Positions 57,670 through 64,000 of a DNA stretch of 64,000 bases are shown here, in pieces (position 1 is the first letter of the stretch; each line of letters begins with the position of its first letter). Position numbers and translations under genes: made by a program. The stretch is from Candidatus Sodalis pierantonius str. SOPE (GTDB lineage Bacteria > Pseudomonadota > Gammaproteobacteria > Enterobacterales > Enterobacteriaceae), in the NCBI RefSeq assembly GCF_000517405.1, contig NZ_CP006568.1:2170001-2234000 (forward strand), given 5' to 3'. The notes beneath the pieces were generated by a model. That model saw only the letters and a list, made by a program, of their open reading frames with translations, was not told the DNA's origin and made no database searches.

Positions 57670-57972
57670 GGTCATGATCCGGATAGTCATACATAAAGGC
57701 ACGATGGATTAAAAGTAATAGCACCGCAGGGCCTGGCGATGCAACTGAAACCGCCGAGGGCGCCTGGGCGATGGTCGGGGACGGCCGCCGCCTGACGGAG
57801 CGCGGTGACCGGGGAACGAATCACTCGCCGGCGATAACGTGCTTAACCGCCGGCATTAGCGTGATGACCGCTGGCGATAGTTCACTGGTAAACCTGTGCT
57901 AGCGTAACGGTCCCCGGCGATAGCACAGTTACCGACCGGGAGTCGCGCGCTTGCCAACTGACATCAGCGCGA

Positions 57973-60828
57973 TTACAAGCCGGCGATGATCGCTTGTTGT
58001 TCGAGCAATTTTGCCCTGGATTGCTGATAGCTTTCCAGCTTCTCGCGCTCTTTCGCCACCACCGCCTCCGGCGCGTGGCCGATAAAGCCCTCGTTGCCGA
58101 GCTTGGCGGCGATACGGCCGATTTCGCCTTCGATGCGCGCCGCTTCTTTGGCCAGACGCTCCAGCTCGGCGTTTTTATCGACCAGGCCCGCCATCGGGAT
58201 CAGCAGCTCGGCGCCGTCAATAAGTTGGGTGACGGAAACCGGCCCTTTATCGTCCGCCGGCAGCAGGGTAATGCTGTCAAGCCGTGCCAGGGTGAGTATA
58301 AAGCTCAAGTTTTCGTTCACCCTGCGCGCCACCGCCGGTGAAGCCTGGCTCAGCAGCACCGTCAGCGGCTTACCGGGCGCAATGTTCATTTCGGCGCGAA
58401 TCGTGCGCACCGCGACGATAGCTTGCTTGATCCATTCCAGGTCGGTGAGTGCGTCGGCGTCCGCCAGCGCCGCATCATAGGCCGGAAAAGGCTGCAGCAT
58501 AATAGTTTCACCCGGTTCGCCGGTGAGGGGGTTCACCCGCAGCCAGATGGTTTCGGTAATAAACGGAATGATAGGATGCGCCAGGCGCAGCAACCCTTCC
58601 AGCACGTTGACCAACGTATGGCGGGTACCGCGCAGCTCGGCGTCGCTGCCGCCGCTCATCACCGGTTTGGTCAGCTCCAGATACCAGTCGCAGAACTGGT
58701 TCCAGGTGAATTCGTACAAAATCCCGGCCGCCAAATCGAAACGGTAAGCGTCCAGCGCTTCGCGAAACGCTTTCACCGTCTGGTTAAATTCCGCCAGGAT
58801 CCAGCGATCCGCCAGCGACAGCACTTGGTCCCCGCCGTTGAAACCGCAGTCTTGATCTTCGGTATTCATCAGAACAAAACGGCTGGCGTTCCACAATTTA
58901 TTGCAGAAATTGCGATACCCCTCCAGGCGCTTCATGTCCCAATTGATATCGCGGCCGGTAGAGGCCAGCGCCGCCAGCGTGAAACGCAGGGCATCGGTAC
59001 CGTGCGGCTCGATGCCGTTCGGAAACTGTTTTTCCGTGCGTTTGTGGATCTTATCCGCCAGCTGCGGCTGCATCATATTGCCGGTGCGCTTTTCGAGCAA
59101 ATCGGCCAGCGAAATGCCGTCCACCATGTCCAGAGGGTCGATAACATTCCCTTTGGACTTGGACATCTTCTGCCCTTCTTCATCGCGGATCAGACCGGTC
59201 ATATAGACGGTATTAAACGGCACCTGCGGCTTGCCGTTGTCATCCTTGATGAAATGCATGGTCAGCATGATCATGCGCGCTATCCAGAAAAAGATAATGT
59301 CAAAGCCGCTCACCACTACGCTTGTGGGATGGAACGTGCGCAGCGCGTCGGTGTTTTCCGACCAGCCAAGGGTGGAGAAGGTCCATAGTCCTGAGGAGAA
59401 CCAGGTATCCAGCACGTCGTCGTCCTGGCGCAGCGGGATGTCGTCCGCCAACTGATGTTGCTGGCGCACCTCGGCCTCGCTGCGGCCCACATAGACCCGA
59501 CCCTCGGCATTGTACCAGGCTGGAATGCGGTGGCCCCACCACAGCTGGCGGGAAATACACCAATCCTGAATATCCCGCATCCAGCTGAAATACATGTTCT
59601 CGTACTGCTTCGGCACGAACTGGATCTCGCCCTGTTCCACCGCTGCCACCGCCACTTTCGCCAGCGGCGCGGCGCGCACGTACCATTGATCGGTCAACAT
59701 CGGCTCGATAACCACGCCGCCGCGATCGCCATACGGGACCGTGAGGTCATGGGCCTTGACCTCGACCAGCAGGCTCAGGCGGTCGAATTCCGCCACGATC
59801 GCCTTGCGGGCGGCGAAACGTTCCAGGCCACGGAAAGCCGTCGGGATATCGCCAGACAGCGCCTCGCTGGCCTCGCCGTTGGTGTCGAACACCTCGGCTT
59901 CCTGACGGATGTCGCCGTCAAAGGTCAGGATATTGATCATCGGCAGCGCATGACGCTTGCCGACCTCATAGTCGTTAAAATCATGCGCCGGCGTGATTTT
60001 GACGCAGCCGGTGCCTTTGGTCATATCCGCGTGCTCGTCGCCGACAATCGGGATACGGCGGCCGACCAGCGGCAGCATGACGAACTTTCCAATCAAATCG
60101 CGATAGCGCGGATCTTCTGGATTGACTGCCACGCCGGTGTCGCCGAGCATGGTTTCCGGCCGCGTGGTGACGACCACCAGGTAATCCAGACCGTCGGCGG
60201 TGCACACGCCGTCGGCCAGCGGGTAACGCAGGTGCCACATAGAACCCTTCGACTTGCGGTTTTCCACTTCCAGATCCGAAATCGCGGTGCGTAATTTCGG
60301 ATCCCAGTTCACCAGGCGTTTGCCGCGGTAAATCAAATCGTCCTGATACAGACGCACGAAGACTTCCTTCACCGCGTTGGACAGCCCGTCGTCCATGGTG
60401 AACCGCTCGCGTTCCCAATCCACCGAATCGCCCAGCCGGCGCATCTGGTGGGTAATGGTGCCGCCGGATTGCGCTTTCCATTGCCAAATCTTGTCAATAA
60501 AGGCGTCGCGGCCGTAATCGTGGCGGGTTTTACCCTCTTCGGCGGCGATTTTGCGCTCCACCACCATCTGCGTCGCGATGCCGGCGTGATCGGTGCCCGC
60601 CTGCCACAGGGTATTTTTACCCTGCATACGCTGATAACGAATCAGGGTATCCATAATGGTCTGCTGGAAGGCATGGCCCATATGCAGGCTGCCGGTGACG
60701 TTCGGCGGCGGGATCATGATGCAGTAGCTATCCTGCCGGGTATCATTGTTCGGCTTGAAATAGCCCTGCTGCTCCCAGTGCTCGTACAGCGGCTGCTCGA
60801 TATCTTTGGGATTGTATGTTTTGTCCAT
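57973..60828 (-). CDS. valS: Valyl-tRNA synthetase
   Basis: Class I aminoacyl-tRNA synthetase, 951 residues, the E. coli length. Motifs: the HIGH-type PNVTGSLHMGHAFQ near residue 40, the editing domain with TTRPETMLGDT, the KMSKS-type GQKMSKSKGN and a C-terminal coiled coil (DKNAELERLAKEAARIE). It is 13 bases downstream of the holC stop. Intact and essential. Confidence 0.98.
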   Translation of the reverse strand: MDKTYNPKDIEQPLYEHWEQQGYFKPNNDTRQDSYCIMIPPPNVTGSLHMGHAFQQTIMDTLIRYQRMQGKNTLWQAGTDHAGIATQMVVERKIAAEEGKTRHDYGRDAFIDKIWQWKAQSGGTITHQMRRLGDSVDWERERFTMDDGLSNAVKEVFVRLYQDDLIYRGKRLVNWDPKLRTAISDLEVENRKSKGSMWHLRYPLADGVCTADGLDYLVVVTTRPETMLGDTGVAVNPEDPRYRDLIGKFVMLPLVGRRIPIVGDEHADMTKGTGCVKITPAHDFNDYEVGKRHALPMINILTFDGDIRQEAEVFDTNGEASEALSGDIPTAFRGLERFAARKAIVAEFDRLSLLVEVKAHDLTVPYGDRGGVVIEPMLTDQWYVRAAPLAKVAVAAVEQGEIQFVPKQYENMYFSWMRDIQDWCISRQLWWGHRIPAWYNAEGRVYVGRSEAEVRQQHQLADDIPLRQDDDVLDTWFSSGLWTFSTLGWSENTDALRTFHPTSVVVSGFDIIFFWIARMIMLTMHFIKDDNGKPQVPFNTVYMTGLIRDEEGQKMSKSKGNVIDPLDMVDGISLADLLEKRTGNMMQPQLADKIHKRTEKQFPNGIEPHGTDALRFTLAALASTGRDINWDMKRLEGYRNFCNKLWNASRFVLMNTEDQDCGFNGGDQVLSLADRWILAEFNQTVKAFREALDAYRFDLAAGILYEFTWNQFCDWYLELTKPVMSGGSDAELRGTRHTLVNVLEGLLRLAHPIIPFITETIWLRVNPLTGEPGETIMLQPFPAYDAALADADALTDLEWIKQAIVAVRTIRAEMNIAPGKPLTVLLSQASPAVARRVNENLSFILTLARLDSITLLPADDKGPVSVTQLIDGAELLIPMAGLVDKNAELERLAKEAARIEGEIGRIAAKLGNEGFIGHAPEAVVAKEREKLESYQQSRAKLLEQQAIIAGL

Positions 60829-60841
60829 TATGCGTCGTTAA

Positions 60842-61291
60842 TCACTGCGTTGGCGGCGTGGCCGTAGTCAATTGGAAGCCGACGCTGCGATACGCTTTAT
60901 AACGATCGCGCGCCAGCTGTTTCAAAGCGTCTTCATCCGGGACGAAGTCTATCACTTCATGGAAAGCGGAGGCAAAATCCGCGCAGGCTGGCAGCAGGCT
61001 TATCAGCAGATCCCGCGGCGCGTTGCCGCGGCGCTGCGGCCAGCAAATTTCCACCGGCGCGCCGTAGCGCGGGCCTTCACCCGCCAGGTTATGCGGCACG
61101 AACGCATCGGGATCGCGCGCCCACAGCGCCTCGTCCAGTCTGAACGCTTGGGCATCGTCCTCACAGGCGATAAGCACCCGTTTCCCCTCCCGCCATTTAC
61201 CGGCCGCCAAATCGCAGGCAAGCCGCTCCACGGCGGTCAGGCCGTCGCTGGTGGCGCGTTGGTCGAGCAAATAGAAGGTTGCGTTTTTCAT
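60842..61291 (-). CDS. holC: DNA polymerase III chi subunit
   Basis: Clamp-loader subunit that binds single-strand DNA-binding protein and psi. The start at ATG 61291 (MKNATFYLLDQ) gives 149 residues (E. coli 147); the longer frame lacks homology. The motifs GKRVLIACEDDAQAFRLDEALW and DPDAFVPHNLAGEGP are conserved, the first being split here as GKRVLIACEDD and AQAFRLDEALW. Lies between pepA and valS as in E. coli. Intact. Confidence 0.95.
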   Translation of the reverse strand: MKNATFYLLDQRATSDGLTAVERLACDLAAGKWREGKRVLIACEDDAQAFRLDEALWARDPDAFVPHNLAGEGPRYGAPVEICWPQRRGNAPRDLLISLLPACADFASAFHEVIDFVPDEDALKQLARDRYKAYRSVGFQLTTATPPTQ

Positions 61292-61320
61292 GTACCGTTT
61301 TGTTAACCAGGGGATGACGG

Positions 61321-61350
61321 AAAAAACAACGGGCGGCAAGGGCCGCCCGT
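61321..61350 (-). terminator. pepA terminator
   Basis: On the minus strand ACGGGCGGC, loop CCTT, GCCGCCCGT is followed by TGTTTTTT. Placed 22 bases past the pepA stop, before holC. Confidence 0.85.
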
Positions 61351-61371
61351 GCAAGCATACCTTTTTTGCGG

Positions 61372-62883
61372 TTACTCGTCACCGTTGAGTCCGGCGCGGT
61401 TGAGCAAGAATTGCGACAGCATCGCCACCGGCCGTCCCGTGGCGCCTTTGGCTTTACCGGAGCGCCAGGCGGTGCCGGCGATGTCCAGGTGCGCCCAATT
61501 ATATTTGTGCGCAAAACGCGACAGGAAGCAGCCGGCGGTTATCGCGCCGCCGGGCCGGCCGCCGATGTTCGCCATATCGGCGAAATTCGACTCCAACTGC
61601 TCCTGAAAATCATCCCCCAGCGGCAAACGCCAGGCGCGGTCGCCGGCCTGCTCGGCGGCGCCGATAAGCTCATGGGCCAGCGGGTTATGATTCGACATCA
61701 GCCCGGTCAAATGATGCCCCAGGGCAATAACGCAGGCGCCGGTTAGCGTAGCGACATCGATGACCACGTCCGGGTCGAAGCGCTCGACATAGGTGAGGGC
61801 GTCGCACAGCACCAGCCGGCCCTCGGCGTCGGTATTCAACACTTCCACCGTTTGGCCGGAGAGGGTAGTCAACACATCGCCGGGCCGAAACGAGCGACCG
61901 TCCACCATGTTTTCGCAACCGGCCAACACGCCGACGATATTCAACGGCAGATTAAGCTCCACCGCCATGCGCATCACGCCATAGACCGTTGCGGCACCGC
62001 ACATGTCGTATTTCATTTCATCCATGCTGTCGGCGGGCTTGATGGAAATGCCGCCTGCGTCAAAGGTCAGCCCTTTCCCCACCAGCACAATCGGCCGCGC
62101 TTCGGCGTCGGGGCTGCCTTTATACTCAATCACCGACATCAGCGATTCATTGGCCGAACCCTGACCGACCGCCAGATAGGCGTTCATGCCCAGCTCTTTC
62201 ATCTGCTGTTCGCCGATGACCCGGGTCGTGGTGGTTTTGCCGTAGCCGTCGGCCAGCTGGCGCGCCTGCGAGGCCAGATAGGCCGGATTGCAAATATTGG
62301 GCGGCATGTTGCCCAAATCTTTAGCGGCTTTGATACCGGCGGCGATAGCCAGACCGTGCGCAATCGCGCGCTCGCCGCTGGTTAATTCGCGGCGCGTCGG
62401 CACATTGAACACCATTTTGCGCAACGGCCGGCGCGGCTCGGTTTTATTGCTCTTCAGCTGATCGAAGGTATAAAGCGTCTCTTTCGCCGTCTCCACCGCC
62501 AGGCGTACTTTCCAGTAGGTGTTACGCCCCTTGACGTGCAGCTCGGTCAAAAAGCACACGGCCTCCATGGAGCCAGTGTCGTTGAGCGTATTAATCGTTT
62601 TGTTGATAACCTGCTTATACTGGCGTTCATCCAGCTCGCGCTCTTTACCGCAGCCGATAAGCAGAATACGTTCGGACAACACATTCGGGACATGATGCAG
62701 CAGCAGCGTCTGCCCGACCTTGCCTTCCAGTTCACCACGGCGCAGCAGCGCGCTGATATAGCCTTCGCTGATTTTATCGAGCTGTTCGGCGATCGGGGAC
62801 AGACGGCGCGGCTCAAAAACCCCGACGACGATACAGGCACTGCGTTGTTTTTCCGGGCTACCGCTTTTTACACTGAACTCCAT
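61372..62883 (-). CDS. pepA: Leucyl aminopeptidase A
   Basis: Two-metal M17 aminopeptidase that also binds DNA in ColE1 Xer recombination and carAB control in E. coli. 503 residues, the E. coli length, starting MEFSVKSGSPEKQRS. Metal-site segments VGKGLTFDAGGISIKP, MKYDMCGAA and NTDAEGRLVLCDAL are all intact. Divergent from lptF, as in E. coli. Confidence 0.97.
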   Translation of the reverse strand: MEFSVKSGSPEKQRSACIVVGVFEPRRLSPIAEQLDKISEGYISALLRRGELEGKVGQTLLLHHVPNVLSERILLIGCGKERELDERQYKQVINKTINTLNDTGSMEAVCFLTELHVKGRNTYWKVRLAVETAKETLYTFDQLKSNKTEPRRPLRKMVFNVPTRRELTSGERAIAHGLAIAAGIKAAKDLGNMPPNICNPAYLASQARQLADGYGKTTTTRVIGEQQMKELGMNAYLAVGQGSANESLMSVIEYKGSPDAEARPIVLVGKGLTFDAGGISIKPADSMDEMKYDMCGAATVYGVMRMAVELNLPLNIVGVLAGCENMVDGRSFRPGDVLTTLSGQTVEVLNTDAEGRLVLCDALTYVERFDPDVVIDVATLTGACVIALGHHLTGLMSNHNPLAHELIGAAEQAGDRAWRLPLGDDFQEQLESNFADMANIGGRPGGAITAGCFLSRFAHKYNWAHLDIAGTAWRSGKAKGATGRPVAMLSQFLLNRAGLNGDE

Positions 62884-63162
62884 GCACTCTCCTGAATCTT
62901 AAAGGCAAAGACGGTTGCGCGGGATAAAATAGACTTTCCCGTCATCGTCCCGCCTTTGCATTCACTCTATGTGTTAATCTGAACGACGCAAAGGACGCTA
63001 TTCTGTCGACAATCAGTGCGTTCTCATGGCTCGGCCGAATGCTTAATGTTGTTATACTCTATCTAGCGATAAAGGTGGCTGTTTGATACGTATTAATGGT
63101 GGATTAGCGATGAAATTATCGATTTTCCTGCAAAAAGACAAGTTTTCACAGGCGAAATAAGC

Positions 63163-64000
63163 GTGATAATTACTAGATATCTGGTTCGGGAGACATTTAA
63201 AAGCCAGCTTGCCATTCTGTTCATCCTGCTGCTGATTTTTTTCTGTCAAAAGCTGGTGCGGATTTTGGGCGCGGCGGTGGATGGCGATATTCCGACAAAG
63301 CTGGTTTTATCTTTACTCGGCTTGGGCGTGCCTGAAATGGCGCAATTGATCCTTCCCCTGAGTCTCTTCCTGGGGTTGTTGATGACGCTGAGCCGTATGT
63401 ACACCGAAAGCGAAATTACGGTTATGCACGCCTGCGGGCTAGGTAAAAGTGTGTTGATTCGCGCAGCGCTTGTGCTCAGCCTGATTACCGCGATAGTCGC
63501 GGCGGTGAATGTGGTATGGCTTTCGCCCTGGTCGTCGCGCCATCAGGATCTGGTGATGTCGGAAGCCAAGGCCAACCCGAGCATGGCGGCGCTGGTCGAG
63601 GGGCAATTCAAACCGGCGGAAAACGGCAATTCGGTGCTGTTCGTCGGCAACGTGAAAGATAAAGGGTTTGAACATGTGTTTCTGGCCCAGCTCAAGCCGA
63701 ACGGCAATGCGCGTCCTTCCGTGGTTATCGCGGACCGTGGTCATATGACCCAGCGGCCGGACGGATCGCAATTGGTCATGCTGGATAAGAGCACCCGCTA
63801 TGAGGGGACCGCGCTGCTGCGCGATTTCCGCATTACCGATTTTACACAATATCAGGCGGTTATCGGCCATCGGGCGGTGGCGGTGGACAGCACCGACGCC
63901 GAGCAGATGACGCTGCACCAGCTGTGGCGCTCGCCGGAACCGGAGGCGCGCGCTGAGTTGCACTGGCGGCTCACGCTGGTGGTGTCGGTGCTGATTATGG
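63163..64000 (+). CDS. lptF: LPS export ABC transporter permease LptF (partial, runs off the window)
   Basis: Inner-membrane permease of the LptBFGC complex that extracts lipopolysaccharide from the membrane. GTG at 63163 gives MIITRYLVRETFKSQLAILF as in E. coli. 279 codons are visible: two N-terminal membrane segments, the LPLSLFLGLLMTL helix with the coupling segment EITVMHACGL, and the periplasmic beta-jellyroll ending at WRLTLVVSVLIM. Open throughout. Confidence 0.95.
   Translation, partial: MIITRYLVRETFKSQLAILFILLLIFFCQKLVRILGAAVDGDIPTKLVLSLLGLGVPEMAQLILPLSLFLGLLMTLSRMYTESEITVMHACGLGKSVLIRAALVLSLITAIVAAVNVVWLSPWSSRHQDLVMSEAKANPSMAALVEGQFKPAENGNSVLFVGNVKDKGFEHVFLAQLKPNGNARPSVVIADRGHMTQRPDGSQLVMLDKSTRYEGTALLRDFRITDFTQYQAVIGHRAVAVDSTDAEQMTLHQLWRSPEPEARAELHWRLTLVVSVLIM

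Noticed and set aside
1..64000. tRNA and rRNA genes
   Set aside because: None was recognised by eye on either strand. A dedicated tRNA search would be needed to exclude a missed tRNA.

Overview
The window looks like the chromosome of a recently host-restricted gamma-proteobacterial symbiont of the Sodalis type. The gene neighbourhoods and protein sequences are enterobacterial and GC-rich. The window combines three insertion sequence types in several near-identical copies, many simple nonsense and short-indel pseudogenes, and intact core genes. This matches what is known of the cereal-weevil endosymbiont Candidatus Sodalis pierantonius (SOPE), which carries expanded IS256, IS903/IS5, IS21 and ISL3 families. 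The species call is inference from recall; no database was searched.

Layout. (1) 1-8357, minus strand: the dcw cluster from its own promoter and MraZ operator, in the order mraZ-rsmH-ftsL-ftsI-murE-murF-mraY-murD (murD runs off the window), all open. (2) 8361-13295: alaE converges on cra, then ilvH (open) and ilvI (frameshifted). (3) 13699-18325, plus strand: the leucine operon, with a frameshifted leader peptide, leuA with a nonsense codon, leuB fused in frame to a truncated leuC with two more stops, and leuD still open. (4) 18575-21527: a probable sgrS/sgrT RNA divergent from a broken sgrR, then a TPP riboswitch ahead of a broken thiB cut off by an IS256 copy. That IS has unrelated genes on its two sides and no target duplication, so it looks like a recombination junction. 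(5) 22844-28587, minus: a Cus/Sil-type copper/silver RND efflux operon (cusA broken, cusB, cusC, a shrunken cusF, a small periplasmic protein). (6) 29018-47781: the anaerobic ribonucleotide reductase genes nrdG and nrdD, with nrdD split by a 16 kb Mu-like prophage remnant (30176-46247).

The prophage keeps TG...CA ends, a CGAC flanking duplication, repeated end motifs, repressor, ner, A, B, several small early genes, gemA and mor. It has no recognisable lysis, head or tail genes. Three IS903-type copies, one IS21-type element and one IS256 copy lie inside it, together with an AT-rich glycosyltransferase gene next to the right end. (7) 48292-50489: an apparently intact restriction-modification pair where E. 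coli has tre/mgtA genes. (8) 50882-64000: ridA, pyrI, pyrB with its pyrL attenuator, tabA, argI with two ARG boxes, rraB, an IS256 copy, a broken yjgM, then valS, holC, pepA and lptF (runs off the window).

Taken together, envelope synthesis, division, translation and replication genes are intact. Branched-chain amino acid synthesis, thiamine uptake, sugar-phosphate stress regulation, copper efflux and anaerobic dNTP synthesis are decaying, as expected for an endosymbiont in the early stage of genome reduction. Most lesions are single point changes or 1-2 base indels, often in short homopolymers, so sequencing error has to be excluded for each one.
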